This document shows, piece by piece, positions 1-11,015 of a stretch of DNA of 39,987 nt. Positions within the stretch are counted from its first letter, which is position 1. Each line of letters opens with the position of its first letter. Both the position numbers and the translations under genes were made by a program. Source of the stretch: Lingula anatina (Eukaryota; Brachiopoda; Lingulata; Lingulida; Lingulidae); the NCBI RefSeq assembly GCF_001039355.2, contig NW_019775664.1:1-39987 (forward strand), given 5' to 3'. The notes below the pieces were generated by a model. That model ran no database searches, had not been told where the DNA came from, and saw only the letters and a program-made list of their open reading frames with translations.

Positions 1-296
1 CTAGTACTCAAAATGAATTTGGTACTGTGATACTATGAGGCATAGATATGGGCCATTTTAAATAAAATTTCACTAATGTTTGTCATTAAAAGTTCTACAC
101 TACAGATAACAAAACCAGAGCTATAGCTGGCAATGACAGTAAACCTAACATTTCACTTTGTGTCAGCAGAGAAGCAAGTGTAGAAAGTATCCTTTTATAA
201 ACAGGTTTATGATCCTGATATGGTAAATGCTTAGACATTAAATACTCAGACATGATACTAGTTGTGATAAATCAATTTTCTTTTTTTTTTTTTCAG

Positions 297-2595
297 AGGA
301 AAAAGATGACCTCTACCTAACAGAAGCAGATACCAAAAAGTTGCGAATTGGAGCATATGCCATTTTAGCACAGCTTCCCAGTCGTAAGGCTTTTATCTCT
401 GATCTGGGTACCTCTATGACAAGAAAAATGTTACGAAGAGACCAAGCCAAATCACACCCATACCCTATGAAAAAGAACAAGATTGACCCCCGCCACCTGG
501 GAAGGAATGTGGACAAATTTAGCAGCAAGAATCATCTGGTGGATATTGAATTGGGGGACTATCATGGTGGGGATGCAGCCATGGATGAGAAAGAACAATA
601 CCATCAGAAGAAGCATATTAGAGATATGCCTACATCAATTGCCATGAAGAAAGTTATAAGGTAGGACTTCATGTTTTTCTTTATTTATGTAGTATTTCGT
701 AGTATGTGTATTCATTTATGCAGTAATCATGATGTGTTTTAACAGACAGTTCATGGGATTAGAGACAGAAAAAAAATAGACACAAGCCTATAGGCAGGAA
801 TAGGGGAGTGGGGATAGGCCTTTTTTCTGGGAAAAGTTCTTCTCTGAAATAATCTGATCTAGATTTTTTGTACAGAAGGCAAAATTTTGTAGTAAAAAGG
901 CCAACATTTTTACAATTTCCCATTAGTTACCCATTCAACCACTAATTTACATGTACGTAGACTCTGGTAAAAGTACTCTATTAAGACATATTTTTCGAAC
1001 AATTTATGCCTCAATACCAACTTACCCTTCACACCCAATAAAAGTCATTTTTTAAACCTGGAGTAATTGCTGTAATAGTAGTACAATAAGACTTTGAATT
1101 GTTAGCATAAGCTACATGAAAAAGACAATGTCAGAAAAAAATGCATAATAAATAATAGAGCATATAGATGCATGAAATAATTTAAAAAAAGTTATGATTG
1201 TTTACATTATCCTCATTTCAGTAAGGGAATCAATTAGATCAATTATAACAACATGCTACTTCATTTGAAAATTTTCTTGGAAGTTTACATATTATAATTT
1301 GTATATGCAAGTTAACTACCAGTACAAGGTGGTTTATTTTGATGTATAGACAACTTGAATTTCTATCAGCCCATTGAAAAATGTTTTCCATTAAAACTCT
1401 GGCATATTTTTACACCTTACTTCACTCATTTTACAAGAAACAATCAATACATCTACAAGATTCAATATTCATGCAATCTAAAAGTGCACCACTTAAACAA
1501 CAGCAAAAAAGTTTGATAAAAAAGAAAATGTAAGTACATAACTGTTACAGCCTTCTTGGTGTGGTTAACAAATCTTTGATAAACTGTTTAATTGAGGATA
1601 TTTCAAGGAGCACAAATGTGTGGGTATATAGCTGTGTTATGCAAGGACCTCTGTGTAAAAAGTTCAAGAAATGAATTCATATATCTACAAAACCCATCCC
1701 TGTTGCTCCCCGATCCCCATCTATTTTTTAAAATATCATATCCACATATTTGAGTAATGCCTGTTTGCCTTTTCTTCTGAAATGAATTTTTGTGATTTTA
1801 AAATTTTTATATGCTTTGATTTGTCATAATAATTCAGCATAAATATGGTGAGATTAAGAAACTGAAGTAAGACTTTCCAGCAGTCTTGTAATACACCTGC
1901 AATTTTAATATGCATTTCAAGTTCACGTTCGCGTTCCTTGCGAAATACAACAGCTTTACTATTAGCTACAAAGCCACTAGATAGAACATATAGCACAATA
2001 TACTTGAAAACTAAGTTCAATACCAATGTGAAGTCTTAATGCGGTCAATACACAAACTTATAAGTACTTGAACACTTGGCAAAATATTGTGTACCCGTTG
2101 CTAGGTGCTTTGTTAAGCTGTATATTGTAGTCACATAAAGACATGCAGAGAAGGCTGAAATGGTAGACGTTATACCTGGCCTTTAGTATGAGCCGTAAGT
2201 GGGGCAAAGGATATTAGATTATATAGACGTGTACACAATACAACCCTATACCTGTAAAAAAAATCGCTTTAAAACCCCCTGCAAACAAACATTGGGTCTA
2301 AACATAGCTTGGGGAGGAAAAACATTTTTTATAAAGAAAGGTGTTAAAAAGCATTATGAATCCTGGCTGATGACATCATTTAGGGTTGGCGTAACCGGAA
2401 ACTCAATGTTTTTATTGTTCTCCAAAAAATGTCAAGATAAAAAAATCTTATGTTGACTCTGTGGTTGCATTACACTGCATTGTTAGAAAGCCTTTTATTC
2501 TTCCCTGCATTTTGACCTGTGTTGTAACACCTGTACTATAGGTCTATAGAGGAACTGGCAGTCTGCTGAAATTTTACTAACCCAAAACTCGACAA

Positions 2596-2640
<45 letters not shown>

Positions 2641-5600
2641 TAAAATTATTTTTAGTAAACAACCAGTATGCACAATTAACTTATTTCCAAAAAGTATTGT
2701 TTGCAACAGAAAAAGTTAGTAAATTAAAAATGCAAAATAAAATTTAACCCGATTTCTGGTGGTCTTTTTCAAGTCTGGAGTATACATTCCTGTACATAAT
2801 TTTTTCACAAAATTTTACTTGTTGTTTTAGTCCAGAAAAAAATTTATAGTTTGTTCACCTATCCTTGGCCTATTTTTTTTCTAACACATATTTCATTGTA
2901 TATTTTGTCTATATTTGTTCCATACAGCGTTTCCTGATCTTTCCTTTTTTAAAAGCAGCTTTATTTTTACCCGTATGCAGTCAATAATCTTTTACAATAA
3001 AAAAATGATTATAGATAAAGTACAGTAGGTTTATTTCAGTCAAGATTAATTTGATATTCAAAGTTGCTATTTTTTTCACCTCTTGATCATTGTTTTCAAA
3101 AAGAATGAAAAATCCTGTTAAGTCTGAAAAGTCTATTTGAAAAGTCTATTTTTGTGGATTGCTATTAACTTGAGGCAATGTTAGACATTGTCACTGAAGA
3201 TACAATTGAAATCTTCACCTAAGAGGATCAATGTGTTACATCCCCTGTTATTTTCTATCTAATTGATAAAGTAACCCTTAATTAAATAAAGAGATGTGAA
3301 TTTAGCAAACCTCACTTCAAAAGTCAACTTGAAAAGAATTGGAAGTAATATTTGATGTAGCTTGTGCTATGGGAATTTCATTCGCACTACTCTAGCTTTG
3401 ACATTTGATGTCATACTTCATGTGTTAATAATGATCAATGGCACACAGTTAGGGCCAATTCCCTGTCCAGTTACTAGGAACCTGATACCATTTTCACCCA
3501 CTAAGGTTGTATGGATACAGAGGACCAGCCCACATAACGGGATCATTATCATGGCTGGATGTCAATAAAGTAACTACCTGTGTATAAGATGGGTTCAGTA
3601 TTAACATTCAGGTAGACAAGCATGCAGTCAACAAAATAGATTAAAGATGTGGGTGGAAAAAAAGTGTCCTTATCAAGCTCTAGGATGAAATGGAACTTCA
3701 CTTGGCTATAATTAAAACAAGATGCAGATATTGTAGTTGCCATCAAATGGAAAGACAAGTCAGTTGAAGAAAGCAGGACATACTTGACTAACTAACAATT
3801 CAGATGTGGTTATGGTAGTTGTTGTCAGTTTGAAAGATAAGTCAGTGAATTGATTGCTGGTACCACTAATGGAAAGGTGATATGTAGTAATAGACTTTCG
3901 AAAGAGCATACAAAAACACCAATCAATTTCTTTTATCAGAAAGAAGTTTTGAATTTTATTGGCAACTGTGTTTGAACTGTGATAAAGTAAAGGACAATTA
4001 TGCGTGTTGTAGTCTCTAGCGACGTAAAGTGTGTCAGACATATCTACAGATAAAAGAAGCAGAATGATAAGACTTTAACTGATTTGTTGGCAGCTGAAAC
4101 ATTTATTCATGTTTGACATGTCTGCGAGAGATACAGGTGTAGAAAAAACATATGCGTACATACTGGAAGAAAGATGTCTGCATACTTTTACATGGAAGAT
4201 GAGAGAGGATCTTTATAACTACAAACAGCTACACAATACATTCACAGGCACTGGAAAAGTAACAGTGTGGGGTAGATGGATTGAAATCAACCATTGACAT
4301 CAAGTATACTAGATTTGGATCAGCAAGCAACACATTCACGTGTGATCAGCATTTTTTCAGTATTCTGTGGCATTTTTATTTACAATGCAAAACCATATTC
4401 ATTGATTTGACTATTGCTCAGGAGTATATATATATATATAAACAACCTTTGTTTAGTTGGTGTTTTGGAATGATACAGAAAACCAATACAATTCCACAAA
4501 TAAGCTGCACCAATATTGATTCTATGGGTTGTATAATCCAGTAAGAATCCATATAATTTGTCGCTAAGTAAGATTGCTCTTCGTTAGCACAATGCACTTT
4601 GGAACGGACAGAGAACTGGGCAGTGTATGTACCAGCATGTAGCTGATTTTTCTGCAACGATGGAAACAAAGTCAAAGAATAAAGTCTTCCCAGCACCACA
4701 AGGACATAAGGATGACTTGGTGTTGGAGGAGTGCAGCATTAATGGATCGGTTTCTAAACGGAGCACATGGCATTATGAGCGAAGGCGTAAGAAGAAAGAA
4801 ATACCAGACCCTCAAGCATCGTCATTGTTTAAACCAAAACGTGGACGTAATGAACGAAGGCAAAATATTCAGACCAGGAAAAGGTGGCTTAATTTCTTAT
4901 CAAACTATCCAATACTTTCATTGGTAGTTGCAAGTTATTTGTAATGAAACTAAGATAATCAAAAGCACTTCTAAGAAAATTTTCAAACGTATTTAGACAT
5001 AAAACAGGATAGGGCATTGAAAATGAATGTAGTAAGTTTTAAAAAATGAAAACGGTCATTTTAATGGCAAATCTAAGAAACTAAAAAAGTATGGAAACTT
5101 CAACAAAAGGTCAGTAAGTTTGGACTGTCATCATGCACCTGGGCAAAGCATGCAGAAGGAAATCAATAACTAAGTGATATTGATTATATAAGTTTGAAAT
5201 AGTTTTCCTCTGGTTTGTGATGATTTATTCAACTGTGCAATACCCAGGGCTTGTGTTGTTAGTACATAAGAACTGAATTAGGTGCAATATTTCTGGTACA
5301 CATACAAAACAGAAATGCTAAATTAATTAGACAGCTTATCTATTATAGCAATTTAAACAAATGACTTAAATAGAATTTGCCTATTACTGTCAGAAAATGA
5401 CCACTCTCACTTTTTAATGTTGAATATTATATACCTTCTCATCTAGATTAAACAAAACCCTCTGAGTTATGAAACCCTGCCCCAAATAACAGATATGCCA
5501 TTTTGTATTTAAAAAAGTGTAAAAAAAATATCTTAAAAAATTTAGTGTTTATTATCATCTCTGCAGGCCATGAAGTAAAAAATAAGAATTAATTTCATTT

Positions 5601-8600
5601 AATAACATAAACACCTGCAATCATGTTTGCTGAAAAAGGTGCCATGTGAAAGGCCGAAATATTGGAGAACAAATAACTTATTCTTAAGTTTATTGTAACT
5701 TAAACAACTTCATTGGGTGGTTAATAATAATAATAATAATAGTAATAATGCTTATTTATTTAGTTTTTTTTTTTTCGTGTGGACATCCATAAATGAGAGA
5801 ACTGCAGTTATGGTGGGATAAGGGTGCTTAGAAAAGTAGCCGCAGAGGAACGTGTCACTTGGACCCCATTCCTAGAGATTAGATCGATCTAACTAGATCG
5901 ACCTAACTACCTGGGGGTTCACGCTAAATAGCTGTCAGCCAAGCGGGCATGAAAGTTAATTACCCCCTTACAGTTTGTAGTAGGCAGGACGGACATTTAA
6001 GCCGGATTATCTGACAATAATCTAGTGAGACTCCACACGGGAATAAATGGATCTAAAATCTATGGGAATGTGCCCTTAGATGGTTTCTCAATGCAGCTGT
6101 GTTTCTGATGTGAAATGTGTTTGACTTAGAAATTTGGGGTATTTGTTTGTCCATAGACAGAGAAGTATTTGTGACAGTGATGCATTTTATTAAGTAATTC
6201 AGTTATAAATGGTATTAAGTAATTCAATTTATAATGGTTTATCTTCAGGGACAGACTAATGGCCAACAAGGTGTCCACTGTCACAGGCTGGGCTGGTTGG
6301 AAGTACCGAAGGAAGTTGGTAAGGCCATGATCAACAACGAATTCATTTATATATAGTCTAAATAGAATGAAATCAGTCTTGTTATATTTACAAAAAAAAA
6401 AAAAAAAAAAAAATCTTTTACAATCTGTCCAAATGATTAAAATTTATCTTGCTTTCAAATTGCATTTTTGCCCACATATAATATTTTATTCGATATTTTG
6501 TTATCAAACATTTTTAGTAGATATTTGCCATTTAGCCATCTACATGTATAACCAGTAATTTAAGTATACAATATTATGAATGATATTATTTGTACAAAAA
6601 ATCTGTTCTGAACTTTCATCCACATGCTTAATTGACAGAAATGAAAACAAAAATAGCATTACATCCTTCTAACTTGAACATTTCAGGCCTACAACAAATT
6701 CAAGATTTCTGCAAGGGAGTTTTTTGGTTATTTTGAAGTATGGGGCAGTTCTTTCAAGAAGATAGAAGGTAATGTTGTTATGAAAAAATAAAATGGTCTA
6801 AACATTCATCCTGACATTTGTGTGAAATTGTGATTATTACAAAACAAGAAAAATATTCTTATGTAGACCAGCTGTAAATAAAATCTTAAAAGAGTTAAAA
6901 TGCTCCAATCAGTCAGCTATTTAAAGAATTTTTAATCATTCAATCAACATTATTTTTAAACTGCACAGAATATGTTCCATCTTTTTTTTATTAAACCTAA
7001 ATTAATTCTTTATTTTTTCTGTTTTCCAGGGCATTTTGGATCTGGTATTTTGTCCTTTTTCACGTTCCTGAAGTGGCTATTTTTCCTCAATATTTACCTG
7101 GCTGTGATAGTTTTCACCTTTGTCACTTTGCCACAGGTTATTTTCAACACCCAAAGTGCATATTTCACTGGGAATAGTTCCAACCTAGACACAGCTATAG
7201 CGCTCGCTAATAACTGCTCAGATCAATATACTGTGAATATTACCACAGATTGGAGATATCTCATTCTTGACTTCCTGCAAGGAACAGTAAGTTGTACATT
7301 TACTTCACAAAGTTGCTTTTTTTTCCACAATTTTAATCACATTAATTTTATAGGCCATTAGCCCATATTCATTGATAAAGTGTTGCCATAGACACTTATT
7401 TGAACAAGCAAACCTTTAAATAAATAAAGGAATTATTTGAAAATCTATAGTAATAAAAATTCTACAGGCAAAATTTCAATGTCATCAAATTGGGTTTAGT
7501 TTATTGACTGACTGGTTGATTAATTGATTTAATCAATTGTATTTTCTTCAAAGGGCTGGATGGAGAAGACTGTACTGTTTATGGGGAATTACACTACAAC
7601 TTCACTGTATATAGGGAGTTTTGATGCAGTATCATACTCATACAACATGCCCCTGGCTTACCTGTGTGTGGTCGGAGCCTACCTTGGACTCAGTCTCCTC
7701 ATGCTAATGCATCAGTAAGTAAAATTGTGAATTTTACAGATACTGTATTTTTAAAATCATAATTTCTTGAAATTTGAACTTTTTTGTTAATTGGAAGCAA
7801 CAAATTTTATAAGAAGGCTACTCTTTAGTTCTATTCCATGCAGCAAAAGCACCACAAATGCTTATAAAAAGATATTAGTNTGGTAAATGCCAGACTGCAT
7901 TAAGTGAATAATATTGTGAACATTTCAGGCGTCCCTGTTGGTTAACATGGAACCGCCTGACCGTCCATACAGAGCTTCCAAGTCCAATTCATTCTTTATG
8001 GTCATCCTGATGATTGCATTTGGACTCATCTGTTTACCTGTGGGCTGGTGTATTACTAAGTAAGATCTCTTGTTCAGTTCTCAACATTCTTTTCAAGTAT
8101 AAAATTACATAACTTTAAAATATGATTCAAGTGTGAAAAAGGTTGTTGCCAAACTTTTAATATTTATATTTTGAAAATGAATATGTAGTCTCCATGATAG
8201 TAAATATGTCCACAGTATTTTAGGGATGCGTTGTCATCTTTTTTCATTTCAATTTATTGATCTGCTCATCTTTTTATCTAAAAAATTGTTTTAAAAAAAC
8301 ATATTTAGGTAGATTTAACAACTATTTTTAAATGGGATGTGTATTTAAAGATACAATTAGGACTAGAAAAGGGAGCAAAAAATAATCACAATTCCATAGT
8401 AAACTTCCGCATATTTGTATTCAAAAGTAGTTCTGAAATATGTCACTGTAGTAAGAATAAAATCTGTCTGTGATACATGTTGTAAAAAACCTCAAAAGTA
8501 ATTTTTCTGTAATCTTTAAAACAAGTTGACTTTTTTTTTCATTCCCAATTCTCATTTTTTAAAACTGTGGTATTTATTGCAGGCTAACTCCCTCCAAAGG

Positions 8601-9521
8601 ATGTGGACCTTTCCGCATCTACAGCTACATGATCGATGTGATCCCTCTGGCTATTTCCACATGGCCAACGTGGTTGCAAGAAGGCCTAAAATTCATCTCT
8701 TCAGCTGGATTTACAATCCCTGCCTTTATCATTTTATTGTGAGTGTGCAAATCAGCCCTCAGCATCAATAAGTAAAATGTTCAGAATCAAATGTTCTATT
8801 ACCTGGCAAAGCAGTGTTGTATACTCAAGTCTTAAAGTTTTAAGCTAGTTTTTATATACAACAGGCAATTTTCAAGATGTCTTAACACTAAGCATAGGCA
8901 TGCTAATTTAATTTATTTTCCACACTTATGTACATGTACTACTTCAAGTACCTGTTGCAGTGCTGTGTTGTAGTATTAAGTTAAACATTATCTCTACTCT
9001 GTCAGTAAATGATACTTTGGAGTGTTCTCTTTTAAAAGCACAAATGCTTAAGCTACAAAAATTTTAACATAATGTGTATGCATAAATAGCACCTTTTGTT
9101 TGCCATTTTAGGATTGTGATTTACTACTACCATGCTTTGGCCTCAGCCAGAAAAGAGATGGTAAAACTGATGAAAGAACAACTTGCTTTGGTGAGTGTAT
9201 AGTACCAAAGTTTGCTTTTTCTTTAAGTTATATTTTGAATTGGAAACTAGACTGCTCTGTCGTTTTAATTTCTAATTTATATCACAACAGGTTGTTTATG
9301 ACTAGATTACTCTTAAAATTCCTTATTCCCTTTTTTCACAGGAGGGTAGAGACAAGCAGTTCCTGCTGCAACAAATCAAAGATGGTGATGAGGATGGAAA
9401 AGCAGCTGAGCAAAAAGTGACTGTGACAAAAGAGACTAATAAGTCAGTAGTAAGCGCTACCGAAGTCCGCTTAAGGAAAGTACAGTCACCTCCAGGAGTG
9501 CCACTAGATTCAGATTTTTAG
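297..9521 (+). CDS. TMC family membrane channel-like protein, 5' partial, central exons missing
   Basis: Multi-pass membrane protein of the transmembrane channel-like (TMC) family; relatives TMC1/2 form mechanotransduction channels. Exons read: 297-660, 6249-6318, 6687-6768, 7030-7286, 7554-7714, 7929-8059, 8583-8738, 9112-9190, 9342-9521 (TAG stop). All have AG/GT borders and, except one join, compatible phases. Family marks are the GHFGSGILSFF segment opening TM1 (7030), N-glycosylation sequons in the first extracellular loop (NSS, NCS, NIT), SYNMPLAYL before TM2, a PPDRPYRAS segment (exon 7929), PSKGCGPFR and a terminal helix ending in IVIYYYHALASARKEM. The N-terminal exon with MPTSIAMKKVIR recalls TMC5/7-type proteins, but subgroup is uncertain. 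The middle of the protein, including the usual CWETxVGQ TMC signature, is absent: exon 7714 ends with two spare bases whereas exon 7929 starts in phase 0. The first exon(s) lie left of the window. Confidence 0.92.
2598..2638. repeat. (AT)n microsatellite
   Basis: About 41 bp of uninterrupted TA/AT dinucleotide inside the large TMC intron. Confidence 0.97.
4627..4944 (+). other. Unclassified 105-codon ORF, possible decayed element
   Basis: An open frame in the middle of the large TMC intron encodes a lysine/arginine-rich peptide (KRSTWHYERRRKKKE and RGRNERRQNIQ segments). It follows several shorter open stretches on the same strand from about 4109. Composition is less AT-rich than the surrounding intron, which could mean a remnant of a transposon protein or of a retrocopied gene. 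No known domain was recognised. It has no signal peptide and no clear splice structure, so it may simply be a chance ORF. Confidence 0.2.
5861..6079 (-). mobile_element. MITE family A, copy 1
   Basis: This stretch of about 220 bp is the reverse complement of the element at 16786-17016. Shared blocks run end to end: the CCATTCC-AGAGATTAGATCGATC terminus, the ACCTGGGGGTTCACGCTAAATAGCTGTCAG core, the TAATTACCCCCTTACAG block and the ATGGGAATGTGCCCTTAG terminus. The two ends are inverted repeats of each other (CATTCCC-AGATT-AGATC). There is no coding capacity, so it is a non-autonomous DNA transposon sitting in a TMC intron. Confidence 0.85.
6189..6238. repeat. 25-bp tandem duplication before a TMC exon
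   Basis: Two adjacent units beginning ATTAAGTAATTCA and ending TAATGGT or TAAATGGT differ at only a few positions. The pair ends about 10 bp before the TMC exon at 6249, so it lies where a branch point and pyrimidine tract would be expected. Confidence 0.85.
7729..7863. repeat. Dispersed repeat B, copy 1 (next to assembly gap)
   Basis: It matches 34630-34769 over about 135 bp in the same orientation. Shared blocks include GAATTTTACAGATAC, CTGTATTTTTAA, AAATTTGAAC and the AAAAGCAC-CAAATGCT end. It starts shortly after the TMC donor at 7715 and finishes 17 bp before the N at 7880. Non-coding and unclassified. Confidence 0.75.
7880..7880. other. Assembly gap (single N) inside TMC
   Basis: A lone N splits the short intron between TMC exons 7554-7714 and 7929-8059. 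The flanking exons belong to opposite ends of the TMC transmembrane core and their splice phases do not match. The N therefore probably marks a collapsed gap of unknown length rather than one ambiguous base. Confidence 0.8.
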
Positions 9522-10715
9522 GTTATTACTTTATCGATAGATGATTTTTTTGTACCTTATTGTCTGTGGACAATGCAGGTGTTGGAGCTTTCTGTGCTGG
9601 ATTATGCTTTTATTTATTTCAGTTATAATATTTTAATTTTTGTGGTTATGTGCAGGGGTGTTTAATAAATTTTGAAAATGGATAGAGCAAAGCTGTGCAT
9701 AATCAATGTAAGGATCATGGTGTAGTTGATGTGATGAATCTGAACATTTTTACTTTTAGCTTCAAAGCAACACTGTGATAGTTTGCCATTTGTCTGCTCA
9801 TACTTGTCACACAACTGAAAAGAAAAGCACTGTACATACATGTGTATTTTGTCTGCTTATGAAGAGTGCATAAACCAATACACCAGGTGTGATTTTTTAA
9901 ACATTCCATTAAAATATTAACATCTTTCTGATTAATGTTTATTTCTACTTTTTACTTATTTTCTGTTAAGAAAATCTTTACAAGAAGTATTGTATTTCTG
10001 TAAGGGCAGGTCCCCTGATGTTAATGTTAGCTTTGGAAAGTATATTATAATAGAATATGTTCAATTATTTATTTAAGGTTTTGGAATTATTTAAAGTGGT
10101 TTACTAGGAATTTATGCAAGGCAAATTAAATATCTAAGTGTATTTTATATGGAAATCTTGAATATTGTTATTCCGTCCTGAAAGGGGAAATAGTAGAATA
10201 CCATGTGTACATAATGACTTTTATCATATATACTGAACAAAATAGAAACATTTGTCTCAAAGTTGCTTTTGCTAAGTACATGTATAAGTAATTGATATAG
10301 AGAGTCAGGGATTAACATTGTCTGATTCATGTATATAACTCTGTGTAAAAAAATGCATTATTTCCATTATAAAATTATTTTTGTGAAACATGAAAATGCA
10401 TTTTTAAAAAATTTTGTCCAGTATAGTTAAAGAAAACAAGTTTTACTTTTTCTTGACACAATGAAGGACATCATTTTCATATTAATGTTTTACATCATTT
10501 TCATATTAATGTTTTATAGTAATGAAAACATACTTTAACATTCCAGTCCATTTAAACAAAACTTCTCGATATTCTTTTGTATATCGACTTCTACATGCCT
10601 GGTTTATAAATGGAAAAGGATATTTAATTTAATTGTAATTGTGATTGGATGAGTGCTTTCTCACAAACATTCTCATTTACACAAAATGAAATAAACACTT
10701 ATACAGTGAGTGGAA
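9522..10715 (+). other. TMC 3' untranslated region with poly(A) signals
   Basis: No coding exon is seen here. AATAAA occurs at about 9664 and again at 10690-10695; either could end the TMC transcript. A perfect 24-bp tandem duplication lies at 10469-10516. Confidence 0.6.
10469..10516. repeat. Perfect 24-bp tandem duplication
   Basis: The unit CATCATTTTCATATTAATG plus TTTTA is present twice without mismatch in the likely 3' UTR of TMC. Confidence 0.95.
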
Positions 10716-10723
10716 TATTTATT
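10690..10723. terminator. Opposed poly(A) signals of TMC and gmcl1
   Basis: AATAAA on the plus strand at 10690-10695 faces AATAAA on the minus strand at 10718-10723 (plus-strand TTTATT), 22 bp apart. These are the natural ends of the convergent TMC and gmcl1 transcripts, which would then overlap by a few tens of bases. Confidence 0.55.
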
Positions 10724-11015
10724 TAATGCAAAAATATAGTTTATGGTCAACTTGAAATAAATATGTTTTTAAAAAAAAAAATTCACCTTCAACTGATCAG
10801 ACATGAGTCCACGGTCACATCAAACAAACACTGAACTGTCTCCATTAAGTCTTAACAGAAATGATCACATACACCAATCTCCTGTGAATGTCAAATGTTC
10901 TATGTTAACTGTCCTCAAAAGTTTAATTAAAGGTACAAAGATAACGTCAGTGAAGATTGCACCTATGTGAAGAGTGACTTGAAGAGATATGGAATATGGA
11001 AAAAGATTCGCCACT

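Larger units (their letters stand above)
661..6248 (+). other. Large TMC intron (5.6 kb)
   Basis: It lies between the exon ending at 660 (donor gtagga) and the exon starting at 6249 (acceptor ttcag). It holds an AT microsatellite at 2598-2638, a short TAA run near 5722-5741, an unclassified ORF near 4627-4944, one MITE copy at 5861-6079 and a 25-bp duplicated unit at 6189-6238. No other coding exon was recognised on either strand. Confidence 0.75.

Noticed and set aside
341-341. Start codon at 341 for TMC
   Set aside because: The base triplet is TTG within an exon that is open from its acceptor at 295-296; the true start lies upstream of the window.
313-528. Minus-strand ORF opposite the first TMC exon
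   Set aside because: It is a shadow of the plus-strand exon, which matches the TMC N-terminal region.
5640-5675. AAGGCCGAAATATTGG-type motif like that seen in some interspersed repeats
   Set aside because: Only one worn copy and no ends could be defined, so no element call is made.
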